Assembly (NCBI RefSeq): GCF_038066715.1
Contig: NZ_JBBUKT010000004.1
Coordinates: 1 to 64,000, forward strand
DNA: 64,000 nucleotides
Direction of reading: 5' to 3'
Source of the DNA: Luteolibacter sp. Y139
GTDB taxonomy: Bacteria; Verrucomicrobiota; Verrucomicrobiia; Verrucomicrobiales; Akkermansiaceae
Shown here: positions 16,158 through 25,459 of the stretch, in pieces
Layout: the number at the start of each line of letters is the position of its first letter
How positions within the stretch are numbered: position 1 is the first letter of the stretch
The notes under the pieces: model-generated
What the model was told of the DNA's origin: nothing
Seen by the model: the letters and a program-made list of their open reading frames with translations, nothing else
The model's database searches: none
Made by a program: the position numbers and the translations under genes

Positions 16158-19082
16158 ATGAGAACCCCGATCCTGACCTCCACCATGGTGGCCACGCTGT
16201 TAGGCGTGGCGGCGTCCCATGCGACCATCGTTCCGTACGCGGAATATCATCTCGGCGAAGCTGGCAGCCTAGGCGGCAGCAACAAGCCGCAGGATTCCTC
16301 CGGAAACAACCGCCACATCAGCGACGACATCAATGGTGGCGAAGCAACCACTGGTAACGCTTCCTTTCATCCCAATGCCACCGGCTCGACGGCCTATCTC
16401 GATACGTCGATGAATGGCAACCAGGGTTGGTATTCGGGTGGAACCTTCAACAACCTCCAGACTGACAATTTCGCATTTGGCGTCTTCGCCCGCGCGACGG
16501 GCATCGGAGAACCGAACGGAGATATTTTCACGGTTGGCAACTCCACCGGTGCGCTGAAGCTTTCGCTCGAAGGCAACGGGTGGGCTGGCAGCTGCCACAA
16601 TGTGGCGTGGATCGGGCCCGGCGGCGGCGGTTCCTTTGTGGCCAATACCTGGGTTCACCTTGCGATCATCCGCTCTGGCGGGGTCTCCACGTTTTACATC
16701 GATGGCGTCGCGCAGGCCGGAACTTACAGTGGCACGCCGGTCAACTCGTCGCCGCATGTTTCGGTTCAACCAGGCGGCGGCGCCTACTTCGATGGCTACC
16801 TCGATGAAGCCCGGGTGGTCACCTTCAGCCCCGGCGAGCCCACGGCGAAGATCCTGGCGGCACTGCAGCAAGGTGTGATCCCGACGAGCCTGGTGAACGT
16901 CGGCTTCAACGCGATGTTCAACTCGGCAAATCTCTCCACCGATGAAGAGTCCTACTTCCGGCTCGGCGGAGCGGTGGAGGATCTTGCCTCGATCACCGGG
17001 AGCCTCTCGGTCGTGGCTGGCACGGCGCCGAAGCATCTCATTCACATCGTGCAGGAGGGTGAGATTCCGGTGGGGACCTATCCTCTCATCGACTACAACG
17101 GCACCATTGGTGGCTTGGGATTCGCCGGTTTGCAGTTGGCTCCGCTTCCCGGCCGGATCACCGGCACGCTGGTGAACAATACCGTGGACTCCACCATTGA
17201 TCTGGTGATCACGGGTTCGGAACCCGGCGACATTACATGGACGGGTTCCGGGGGTGGGACGTGGAATGTCGAAGGCACGACCAACTTTGTCTTCAGCGGC
17301 ACCTCCACACCCACTGCCTTCTATGCCGGTGACTACGTCCGAATGGATGACTCCGCCGCCACTTCCACCATCACGGTAGCGCAAGCCGTCACGCCATCCA
17401 CCCTCTCGATCAACAATACCACGAAGAACTACACTTTCAGTGGATCGGCAATCAGTGGCTCTGCGAGCCTGGAGAAGTTTGGGACCGGTACGCTGACCTT
17501 CACCAATCCTAACAGCCACTCCGGAGAGAACTATTTCGATGCCGGCACGGTCCGGATCGGGAACGGCGGCGGCTCGGGAGCGCTGGGAACGGGGGCGGTG
17601 ATCAACAATGCCACGCTGGTGATCAATCGCACCGGGACGCTGGAAATGCTCAATGCCATCAGTGGCACCGGCTCCCTACAAAAGCTGGGCTCTGGCAAAG
17701 TCACTCTCGGTGGCAACAGCTCATTCTCGGGGGCGGTGACGCTTACGGAGGGCATCATCGCTTCGGCCAATTCGAACTGCCTCGGTGACATTGCGGGCAG
17801 CACCACCGTGGCGGCGGGTGCCACGCTGGATGTTTTCACCGGTGGTTTCGGTGACGAGCCGATTTTCATCCAGGGCACAGGCGTGGATGGTGCGGGTGCT
17901 GTCATCAACACAACAGTCGCGGGCAACCTCGACGGCATGCAGCATTTGACCTTGCTAGGTGATACCACGGTGGGTGGTCCCGGTCGCTGGGACATCCGCG
18001 GCGAAGGATCGACGCTGGATGGCAACTTCAAGTTCACCAAGATCGCGAATAACCAGATCAGCCTCGTTTTCACCACGGTCTCGGTGAAGGACATCGAGGT
18101 GAACTCGGGCATGCTGTCCTTCGAATACGGCACGAACGTGAACAACAGCAATGCCGGCACCATCACCGTGAATGGAGGCACGCTTGGCTTCGGGAGCTTC
18201 GGCAATCCGGTGAGCTGCACCAAGCCGATCGTGCTCAATGGCGGTGGGATGAACACCACCTGGGGTGACGATCAAGGCAGCGCGACGATTGCCGCGACCG
18301 TGGGACTGGCGGCGGTGGACAATACGATCAATGTGCAAGGCTCCGCCACGATCACGCTGGCGGGTGCGGTTTCCGGCAGTGGTTCGCTGCACAAGACCGG
18401 AGTCGGCACGCTGGCCCTGACGGGAGGGTCTTCGTATGCGGGAAACACGACGATCTGGGATGGCACCCTGTCGCTGGCAGCCCCTGGCTTGGCAGATGGA
18501 GCCACGGTATTCGTCGGCGTGGCCTCCACGCTGAAGCTCAACTTCGCGGGGACGGACACGGTGAATGCACTCTTCATCAATGGCGTGCAGCAAGCCGCAG
18601 GCGTTTATGGTTCGTCTCACCCCAGCGGGCGGTTTGCTGGAACGGGAACCTTGACGGTGACTACTGGCCCGACGGCCACAGCTTACCAATCGTGGGCGAC
18701 CAGCAATGGGATCGACGGAGCGAGTGGCACGGCGGACTCCGATAGCGATGGCATTGCGAATGGTATCGAGTTTGTGATTGGCGGTGATCCCAGCGGGCCG
18801 GGCTCGGATTCCAGCAGCTTGCTTCCAACGGGGGCCAAGACGGCCACCCAGCTGGTCATCACGTTCCGTCGCACCGATGCCTCGGCAGCCAACTCGCCGG
18901 CGGTCCAGTATGGTTCCAACTTGAGCGGTTGGACGACGGCCCAGAACGGGGTCAATGGCGTGGTGATCGAGGAGGCGAACGACTTTTATGGCACTGGCAC
19001 CGATCGGGTTACGGTGAAGTTGCCTGTGGGCCTCGCGGTTGGCGGCAAGCTCTTCGCGAGACTTGCCGTTGATATCCCGTGA
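16158..19082 (+). CDS. Large secreted LamG / PATR beta-helix surface protein
   Basis: 974 residues from the ATG at 16158 (context AAACCCATG), chosen because a signal peptide starts there. LamG/concanavalin-type domain at about 20-240, then at least three autotransporter-associated beta-strand repeats, recognisable by K-x-G-x-G-T-L-T-x, S-Y-x-G and G-T-L cores (about 455-830). The C-terminal module (about 840-974) has a TADSDSDGIANG loop and ends KLFARLAVDIP. No autotransporter barrel is present. Role probably adhesion or substrate capture; no enzyme domain is seen. A terminator follows. Confidence 0.82.
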   Translation: MRTPILTSTMVATLLGVAASHATIVPYAEYHLGEAGSLGGSNKPQDSSGNNRHISDDINGGEATTGNASFHPNATGSTAYLDTSMNGNQGWYSGGTFNNLQTDNFAFGVFARATGIGEPNGDIFTVGNSTGALKLSLEGNGWAGSCHNVAWIGPGGGGSFVANTWVHLAIIRSGGVSTFYIDGVAQAGTYSGTPVNSSPHVSVQPGGGAYFDGYLDEARVVTFSPGEPTAKILAALQQGVIPTSLVNVGFNAMFNSANLSTDEESYFRLGGAVEDLASITGSLSVVAGTAPKHLIHIVQEGEIPVGTYPLIDYNGTIGGLGFAGLQLAPLPGRITGTLVNNTVDSTIDLVITGSEPGDITWTGSGGGTWNVEGTTNFVFSGTSTPTAFYAGDYVRMDDSAATSTITVAQAVTPSTLSINNTTKNYTFSGSAISGSASLEKFGTGTLTFTNPNSHSGENYFDAGTVRIGNGGGSGALGTGAVINNATLVINRTGTLEMLNAISGTGSLQKLGSGKVTLGGNSSFSGAVTLTEGIIASANSNCLGDIAGSTTVAAGATLDVFTGGFGDEPIFIQGTGVDGAGAVINTTVAGNLDGMQHLTLLGDTTVGGPGRWDIRGEGSTLDGNFKFTKIANNQISLVFTTVSVKDIEVNSGMLSFEYGTNVNNSNAGTITVNGGTLGFGSFGNPVSCTKPIVLNGGGMNTTWGDDQGSATIAATVGLAAVDNTINVQGSATITLAGAVSGSGSLHKTGVGTLALTGGSSYAGNTTIWDGTLSLAAPGLADGATVFVGVASTLKLNFAGTDTVNALFINGVQQAAGVYGSSHPSGRFAGTGTLTVTTGPTATAYQSWATSNGIDGASGTADSDSDGIANGIEFVIGGDPSGPGSDSSSLLPTGAKTATQLVITFRRTDASAANSPAVQYGSNLSGWTTAQNGVNGVVIEEANDFYGTGTDRVTVKLPVGLAVGGKLFARLAVDIP

Positions 19083-19091
19083 GTCCCGGGC

Positions 19092-19126
19092 GGCGCCGTC
19101 CCCATGGGGGGGACGGCGTCGCTTTT
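19092..19126 (+). terminator. Rho-independent terminator after the LamG/PATR gene
   Basis: 10-bp GC stem (19094-19103 with 19109-19118), five-base loop, then a short T run at 19123-19126. Confidence 0.75.
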
Positions 19127-19163
19127 CGCCTACCATCGCGGCCAGTTCTGCTAAAGTCCCCGG

Positions 19164-21020
19164 ATGAACCTTCGCTTCGCCCGCCATCTTCTCCCGTGCT
19201 GCATTCTCGCCGCGGCTGGTGCACTGCCGGCCACGGGGCAGTCGACCGGCGATCCGGAGATGACCCCGTTTGCGGGGAATACGGATTGGCAGAAGGATCA
19301 TGAGCAGCGGGTGAAGTGGTTCCGTGAAGCCCGCTTCGGGATGTTCATTCACTGGGGGCTCTACTCGGCGGCCGGTGGCTTTTGGCCACCTGATCCGCAG
19401 AGTGGCCGTCGCTATGACCAGCAATATGCCGAGTGGATTCGCACGTGGGCCTCGGTGCCCGAGCCGGAGTATGGGCGCACGCTCAAGCCGCTGTTCCAGC
19501 CGGATCCCGGTTGCACGGAGGCATGGGCGAAGCTCGCGAAGGAGGCGGGCATGCGGTATGCGGTCCTGACCACGAAGCATCACGAGGGCTATACGCTCTT
19601 CAATAGCACCGCCGATTATTCGGTGAATAATCCGGTCACCGGCAGCACCAACATTTCCCCGGCGGGGCGCGACCTGTTCGGCGAATACGTCGAGAGCTTC
19701 CGCAAGCAGGGCCTAGTGCCGGGAGCCTACTACTCGCTTATCGACTGGCAGTATCCTGACCCTTCCCGCTATCGCAGCTACCTGCATCATCATCTGACGG
19801 AGCTGGCGACCCACTACGGGCCGATCGGAATCCTATGGGCGGACTATTCCTCCGCGGGCAACGAAGGATCCCACTGGGGAACCCGCACGATCCTCGATAC
19901 GTGGCGCGCGAACCAGCCCACCGCGATCTTCAACAATCGCTTCTGGAACGGCATGGAGAATCCCAATGCGGACTTCTTCACGCCGGAGAAGTACGTGCCA
20001 CCGGCGGGCTATCCCGGCCGCATCTTTGAAGTGTGCCACACGCTCAACGAGAGCTTCGGCTTCAGCTACCACGACAAGAAGTGGAAGAGCCCGGCGGAGG
20101 TCATCAAGCTGCTCTCCGACATCGCGAGCAAGGGGGGGAACCTGCTGCTCAATGTCGGTCCCGATGCCCACGGGCGCATCCCGGAAGAATCGGTGCAGAC
20201 CTTGCGTGCCGTCGGCAAGTGGCTGGAGGTCCACGGTGAAGCCATTTATGGCACCACCGGTTCGCCGCTGCGCTATCCGCCGTTTGCCGGGAGGATCACG
20301 CTCTCTTCGGATAAGGACGGGCACACGCTCTACTGCCATCTTCACGAGTGGCCTGGTGGCGGCTTGCTGTCGTTGGACGGGCTTGAGACGGCGTGCACTT
20401 CGGCGAGGCTGTTAGGCGGAGGTCCGGTCGAGTTGCAAACGTCGCCAAACGCGGCGACTGCCGTGCGGCTCCCGGCGCAGCCGCCGGACCCCAGCGATCC
20501 GGTGCCAGTAGTGGCGCTGAAGCTCGCGGGGCCGCCGGTCTTCGATACCGCGCCCTATCCCCGGCAAGCCGCCGATGGCTCGGTCACCTTGCTGGCCTCG
20601 CAGGCGGTCATCGCCGCGTCTCCCACTTCTCCCCAGCCGGCACGGCTGGAGGAAAGTCACATCGGATTCTGGTCGGATCTGGGAGACAGCGTCTGGTTTC
20701 CGTTTGTGGTGAAGAAGCCGTTTGCGGTGACGGAGTCCGGGGAGAAAGTGCCCGGGCGCTACGACGTCATGATTGAAGACGCCATCGGGCCCGACAGTGG
20801 CGGCGAGATCGAGGTGCGTTTGTTAGACCAGATCCTGCGCCATCGCCTGCAGCCGACGGCTCACTGGCGGGATTTCCGTACGACGAAGATTGGAACGGTC
20901 ACTCTATCGCAAGCGGGCTTGCTGACGCTTCATGTGCGCCCGCTTTCCATCACGGGAATCGGGCTAATGAACCTGCGATCGATCAAGCTGGTGCCCGTTT
21001 CTGCCGGGGCCGGGTCGTAG
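19164..21020 (+). CDS. Secreted GH29 alpha-L-fucosidase
   Basis: 618 residues. Signal peptide about 1-25. Catalytic barrel from about 45 to 370 with GH29 signatures: RFGMFIHWGLYS, TTKHHEGY, and the nucleophile-bearing strand GILWADY (Asp227). GGNLLLNVGPDAHGRI closes the barrel. The C-terminal half (about 390-618) holds beta domains, the last one discoidin-like. It releases alpha-linked L-fucose from glycans in the periplasm or outside. Together with the sulfatases and the acetylesterase it suggests use of fucose-rich sulfated polysaccharides or mucin-type glycans. Acid/base residue not assigned. Confidence 0.93.
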   Translation: MNLRFARHLLPCCILAAAGALPATGQSTGDPEMTPFAGNTDWQKDHEQRVKWFREARFGMFIHWGLYSAAGGFWPPDPQSGRRYDQQYAEWIRTWASVPEPEYGRTLKPLFQPDPGCTEAWAKLAKEAGMRYAVLTTKHHEGYTLFNSTADYSVNNPVTGSTNISPAGRDLFGEYVESFRKQGLVPGAYYSLIDWQYPDPSRYRSYLHHHLTELATHYGPIGILWADYSSAGNEGSHWGTRTILDTWRANQPTAIFNNRFWNGMENPNADFFTPEKYVPPAGYPGRIFEVCHTLNESFGFSYHDKKWKSPAEVIKLLSDIASKGGNLLLNVGPDAHGRIPEESVQTLRAVGKWLEVHGEAIYGTTGSPLRYPPFAGRITLSSDKDGHTLYCHLHEWPGGGLLSLDGLETACTSARLLGGGPVELQTSPNAATAVRLPAQPPDPSDPVPVVALKLAGPPVFDTAPYPRQAADGSVTLLASQAVIAASPTSPQPARLEESHIGFWSDLGDSVWFPFVVKKPFAVTESGEKVPGRYDVMIEDAIGPDSGGEIEVRLLDQILRHRLQPTAHWRDFRTTKIGTVTLSQAGLLTLHVRPLSITGIGLMNLRSIKLVPVSAGAGS

Positions 21021-21049
21021 GGCGGAGGTATTTTCCCCGCGCGTATTTG

Positions 21050-23491
21050 CTACGGCAGCTTCGAATTCACCCGGAACCTCGCCCGGGCTCCCGAGAGACT
21101 TAGGGCCCGGCTGGTTTGTCCTGCTCCGCCCTGCGTATAGGGTAGGATCGTTGTCCAGAGGCCTGTGCCTTCATTGTAGCCTTCCACGGCATAGAGCCGC
21201 GATGGAGTGGAAGGGTAGGTGATGCTTCCGCTGGTGGGACTGCTGACACTTATCGATGCGATGAATGCCGACTCGCCGGACTTGGGATTGCTCGCTCCGA
21301 GAAATTCGCTGCGGTTGCTCTGGCCGTCGCTGTCTTGATCGGCATCGGGTTCGGCGAGCCCGGCGCTGATGTCGGCGGCGGAGAAGGTCTCGACCATCCA
21401 CGCGTAGTAGGCGGCTTCTTCGGCGAAGGCGTTGCCCAAAGATTGTTGGCCGGTGGCGGAGAAGTGGAGGTTGTCGCTCTTCATGCTGAACCCATCGGAG
21501 GAGATAACAGCTGTCCGCGGGTCGCCTGCGGCGATTGCGTTCTGGGCAACACGCACGGTGGCCAGGCCAGTGGCGTCGAGAGCCGTTTGTGAACTGGAGA
21601 GGCGTCCGATGATGAAAGGAAGCGACGAATCGTAGGTGGCCCGGACGTCGGCGATGAAGGTGGTGAGATTCGCTTGATAGGCCGAGGTCGCGGACGCTCC
21701 TGCGTCAACATCCGATTCCCCCTGCATCCAGACCATGGAATCCAACTCGAGCGTGGCGGCTGGATACTTTGCTGCGAGGGCTGCGCGGCCGGTGGCGACC
21801 GTTTGCTGGAAGGTCACGTATTCCGGGCCGTCACCGGTGGTGGTGGCGTTGCCGCCGGCCTTCCACTGCGAGTAGAGATTGGTGCCACCATTGGCGTATT
21901 TGATGATCGCCACGCGAGTGCCGGACTCGTTTGCGTAGAGATCCGCCAAGCGGCTGCCGAGAAGGATTTCGGGGCCGAATTGCGAAGTCTCGCTCAGGCC
22001 GGGGCGCAGGGTGGTGAGAGTGCCTGCGCCTCCTTCAATGCGGTAGTAGAAGTCGACGTCGTTTTGCGGTGATTGGAAGGCAGCGGGTAGATCGGTGACG
22101 ACTGCGCGGCCATCGGCATTTGACTGCCCTCCGATCAGAATCACCCGGACTCGCGTGACGGGAGGGCCTGCAGGTTTTTCGGCGGCATGGAGATCTGCCA
22201 CCTGAGTGGCATTCAATGCGACGGGTGTGAGGTGGACCTCATCCAGCGTGCCTTGGAAATTGTAGTGGAGCGTGGTGGTCGGATAAGCCTTGCCGATGGC
22301 GTTGATGGAGAAGGCTGTGTTTCCGCTCAGAGTTTGGGTCGCTTGGCCATCCACGTAGAGTGCGAGGCTTCCAGCTCCGTCCGCCACCAGCGCGTAGTGG
22401 TGGAGATTGCTGTCCTTCGCCACGGTGAAGTCGATGGTGGTATTATTGGAAGAGCGGAAGCGCAGTCCGGTGTTGGCGTCGTTGAGCCAGATGAAGTCGG
22501 TGGTGTTGTCGGAGTTCCCCATCACCATGCCCTTGTCGTTCCCGATTGCCTGACGGCGTGCCCACCAGGTGGCCGACCACGGTTGGGTGGCGCTGTAGCT
22601 GCCGGTGGCGGGAAGGGTCACAAAGGAAGTGTCGGCGCCATCGAGTGCCAGTGCTCCGCTGCCGGCAGCAATTGCGGCAGGATCGGTGGTGATTGCGGCT
22701 GCGCCCGCAGCCGTGCCATTGTTTCCGCCTGAGCCGCTATCGGTGAAGTTGCCATCGTAGCGATGATGGAAGCCGGCGTAAGGGGGAGGCGCACCGGTGT
22801 CGTTGGATTGGAAGAGGGATTGCACCGCAGTGGCAGTGAGTGCCTCATCGTAGATCCAGACCTCATCGATCTGGCCATTGAAGTCGTAGTCGCTCGAAGA
22901 CACGTAAGCTTCGCCGATGGTATCGATGTTGAACTCGGTCGTCTTGCCGGTGGCGCTGTTGAAGAGTTGGCCATCCACATACAGGGTGACGGTGGTCCCG
23001 GAGGCGACGAAGGCGTAGTGGTGCCAAACGTAATCCTTGGTGACGGCGAAGTCCGCTTGGGTTGCCGTCGAGTTTGCCGTGCCGCGCCAGCGAAAGCCGG
23101 TGCCGGTGGAATCATTCAGCGCGATGAAGTGATTCGAATTGTCCCTTTGACCGATGACCATGTCCCAGTCCGCGGCCTGTCCGGTATCGCCTGAGTTTTT
23201 TCGGGCCCAGAAGGCGATGGTGTAGGTGCTTCCGTTGGCGAAGGTATTCGACGGGATGGCCACGTAGTCGCGATCCGCGGCGAGGTTCAGCGCGCCGGTG
23301 CCGAATTTGAAATTGCCGGCGGTGTTGGTGACGCCGCTGTTTCCCGCGGTCCCGACGTCGGTCAGCGTCCCGTTGCGAGCATTGCCCGAGACGTCGTTGT
23401 AATTCGTGTCGAACGAATAGTGCGCCCAGATGCTCGCGGAGACAGGGCTTGCGAGCAGCAGGGACGCGAGGAGGCAGCGAGGGGCTTGCAT
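21050..23491 (-). CDS. Secreted LamG-LamG-SASA carbohydrate esterase
   Basis: 813 residues from the ATG at 23491 (context AAACCCATG, directly before a signal peptide). Two LamG domains (about 20-230 and 240-440; IAFWARK, HHYAFV, LYVDGQ repeated in each). A sialate O-acetylesterase/SASA SGNH-type domain follows, with catalytic Ser in GGQSNADG (about 455), a WMQGESD block (about 590) and Asp/His in DNLHFSATGQ (about 675). The C-terminal module (about 710-813) has a DADQDSDGQSN loop. Likely removes O-acetyl groups from glycans at the cell surface. It converges with the fucosidase gene, 29 bp apart. Confidence 0.85.
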   Translation of the reverse strand: MQAPRCLLASLLLASPVSASIWAHYSFDTNYNDVSGNARNGTLTDVGTAGNSGVTNTAGNFKFGTGALNLAADRDYVAIPSNTFANGSTYTIAFWARKNSGDTGQAADWDMVIGQRDNSNHFIALNDSTGTGFRWRGTANSTATQADFAVTKDYVWHHYAFVASGTTVTLYVDGQLFNSATGKTTEFNIDTIGEAYVSSSDYDFNGQIDEVWIYDEALTATAVQSLFQSNDTGAPPPYAGFHHRYDGNFTDSGSGGNNGTAAGAAAITTDPAAIAAGSGALALDGADTSFVTLPATGSYSATQPWSATWWARRQAIGNDKGMVMGNSDNTTDFIWLNDANTGLRFRSSNNTTIDFTVAKDSNLHHYALVADGAGSLALYVDGQATQTLSGNTAFSINAIGKAYPTTTLHYNFQGTLDEVHLTPVALNATQVADLHAAEKPAGPPVTRVRVILIGGQSNADGRAVVTDLPAAFQSPQNDVDFYYRIEGGAGTLTTLRPGLSETSQFGPEILLGSRLADLYANESGTRVAIIKYANGGTNLYSQWKAGGNATTTGDGPEYVTFQQTVATGRAALAAKYPAATLELDSMVWMQGESDVDAGASATSAYQANLTTFIADVRATYDSSLPFIIGRLSSSQTALDATGLATVRVAQNAIAAGDPRTAVISSDGFSMKSDNLHFSATGQQSLGNAFAEEAAYYAWMVETFSAADISAGLAEPDADQDSDGQSNRSEFLGASNPKSGESAFIASISVSSPTSGSITYPSTPSRLYAVEGYNEGTGLWTTILPYTQGGAGQTSRALSLSGARARFRVNSKLP

Positions 23492-23659
23492 GGGTTTGCG
23501 GGAGAGGAGGACGAGCAGCCCGGGGTCTTCGGGGAATCCTCTCGTTACGGGAGGCGATTCCACCTCCTCTAACCCGACAGCAATTTTCTCGCGGGGCTCA
23601 ACAATCTGTCATGCGCCCTCGCCTGAGGTCCGATCATGGCTAGACCTCGTCCGGTCGGA

Positions 23660-24805
23660 TCAGGCGTCCGAGCCGAGCACCCAGCGATACTCCGCGGCGA
23701 TTTGTTCCTCTACTGGCCGTTGCATCTCTGTGGGCAGCACTCCCCAGGTGTAGGTTTCGATTTCCCAGTGGGAGCAGAGGTCCGGCACTTCTTCGGCGAG
23801 CTTCAGTGCGTCGCGGGAGTGTTGGCGGGTGGACTTGAGCGGTTCGGCCGGCTCGGCATCGAGCGGGATGTGGAAGTGGACGCGCCATTGTTCGGCATCG
23901 CGGCCGTCGGGAGTCTCGAGCGAAGCGAGGCCGTAGGGAAGATCGGTGAAGCGCTCGATGCGGCCGTCGGGGTGGCGGGCGAGCACCTGGTGGAGGAAGG
24001 TCGGCTCGTCGAAGGCGCTGATGGCCGACACTGCTTCCGGGATGCGGGGGTCGAGCGCGAGGGCGGCGGAGAGGTGGATCTTCGAGAGCCGCAGGCCTTC
24101 GCCGCGCAGGGCATTGAGCGAAGTACGAGCATCCTCGTACTGGAGGGCGAAGTGGCAGCAGTCGTAGTTGATGCCGATGCGTCGCTTGATCTGCTCGTGG
24201 TCCGGTGCGGCATCGAGCAGTCGATCGAAGAAGCGCAGGGTTTCCTCGGTGTTTTCGAAATGCCCACGCGGCTCGGGCTCCATGCCGAGATGGAGGTCGC
24301 GGCCGGAGACGTCGCTGAGGGCATCGAGGAAGGCGGCGAGCTCGATGAGTTGGCCGTGGATGAGCGACTCATCCGCTTCGAATTCCTTGAAGGAGCCGGG
24401 CAGGGTGGAGACGGAGCCTTCGATGCCTTCTGGCACCAGCTCGGAGATGATGGTGAAAAGTTCCTTGGTGTATTCCAGGCGGGCAGGATCGGTCCAATCC
24501 GGGCGGAAGACATTGCGCTTCACCGGGGTGCCGGCGCGGAAGTCGCCGTAAGGGAAGCCATTCAGGCTGCAGACATAGGCATTTTCCGCGGCGAGCCAAT
24601 CCTTGAAGCCAAGAAGATAGTCGCCTGTTAGCAATTCGGCGGCGGCCTTGGCGGAGAGACGCAGGCCGATGGCGTAGGGTTGGCCCGGAGACAACAAATC
24701 ACGGACGCGCAGCGCGTGAAGATCGAGGGCCCGGAAGGTACTCGCCCAGTCCTCGGCGGGGTGAATGTTCGTGCAGTAGGCGAGGTGACCGTGAGGAAAG
24801 CGCAT
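23660..24805 (-). CDS. eboE: EboE-like metabolite traffic protein
   Basis: 381 residues with the hallmarks of EboE: an N-terminal H-x-x-YCTNIHPAE-W, then IGLRLS, a YVCSLNGFPYG segment, DWT and EGSVSTLPGSFK, with a TIM-barrel (xylose isomerase-like) metal-site pattern E-P-E, D-C-C-H, K-I-H-L and H-x-H. Ebo proteins are tied to transport of prenylated or aromatic precursors across the inner membrane. The usual eboABCDF neighbours are absent; the gene sits third in a putative operon after a methyltransferase and an acetyltransferase. An EboC-like prenyltransferase is at 11.6-12.6 kb. Confidence 0.85.
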   Translation of the reverse strand: MRFPHGHLAYCTNIHPAEDWASTFRALDLHALRVRDLLSPGQPYAIGLRLSAKAAAELLTGDYLLGFKDWLAAENAYVCSLNGFPYGDFRAGTPVKRNVFRPDWTDPARLEYTKELFTIISELVPEGIEGSVSTLPGSFKEFEADESLIHGQLIELAAFLDALSDVSGRDLHLGMEPEPRGHFENTEETLRFFDRLLDAAPDHEQIKRRIGINYDCCHFALQYEDARTSLNALRGEGLRLSKIHLSAALALDPRIPEAVSAISAFDEPTFLHQVLARHPDGRIERFTDLPYGLASLETPDGRDAEQWRVHFHIPLDAEPAEPLKSTRQHSRDALKLAEEVPDLCSHWEIETYTWGVLPTEMQRPVEEQIAAEYRWVLGSDA

Positions 24806-24857
24806 GGGGGAAGAATGGGCGATTTCCGGGATGCTGCAAGGGGGGAAGGCTGCAGGC

Positions 24858-25436
24858 TCAGCCCTCAGGAATCCAGAACCTCAACAGGTCCGCCCGTTGA
24901 TCCTCAAAGACGCCGCCATTCGCCTCGATCACCCGGCGCGAGGCCACGTTTTCCGGGTGGCAGGTAATCAAAACCCTGCCGATGCCGAGCTTGCGTGCCT
25001 TGGGGAGCACCGCCGCGAGCATCCGCGTGGCATGACCCTCGCGCCGCCGGGAGCGCCTCACGTCATAGCCAATGTGTCCGCCTGCCTCCAGAAGCCTGGC
25101 ATTCAGCTCGTGTCGCACCGCGATGCGGCCGATGAATTCATCGCCCTCCGTCCACCACCACGTGGTGGAGCAGACGAACTTTTCATGGGGTGGTGTGTGG
25201 CGCACTGCCGCCAGCTTCGCGAGGAAGGCCGCGAAGCCTTCAGGGGTCCTCCACGAGGGGCCGAAGCGCTCCATGTCCTTGCCGATCATGCTGTCGTCCC
25301 CGCAACGTCCTTCGGCGGCGAATTCCTCCATCGCCGCGATGAAGGACCGTTGGAAACGTGCCGAGGGTAGCATGAGTTTCGGCCTGCTCTTTTTGGGCGG
25401 AGGAGCCATCGTGGGGAGCTTGGGTGGTCTCTCCAT
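24858..25436 (-). CDS. GNAT-family N-acetyltransferase
   Basis: 192 residues; an internal Met at residue 10 is an alternative start. The GNAT core is visible: GHIGYDVRRSRRREGHATRML contains the acetyl-CoA pyrophosphate loop, followed by G-I-G-R-V-L-I-T and N-VASRRVIEANGG. The substrate is unknown. It lies 23 bp after a methyltransferase gene and 52 bp before eboE on the same strand, so the three are probably co-transcribed. Confidence 0.85.
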   Translation of the reverse strand: MERPPKLPTMAPPPKKSRPKLMLPSARFQRSFIAAMEEFAAEGRCGDDSMIGKDMERFGPSWRTPEGFAAFLAKLAAVRHTPPHEKFVCSTTWWWTEGDEFIGRIAVRHELNARLLEAGGHIGYDVRRSRRREGHATRMLAAVLPKARKLGIGRVLITCHPENVASRRVIEANGGVFEDQRADLLRFWIPEG

Positions 25437-25459
25437 GCTCTGCCAGAGGAAAGCTGCCG

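Noticed and set aside
17955..19583. Long open frame (542 codons) on the - strand opposite the LamG/PATR gene
   Set aside because: Arg/His/Gly-rich translation without domains, fully antisense to a gene with signal peptide and recognisable repeats; typical of the GC-rich antisense frame.
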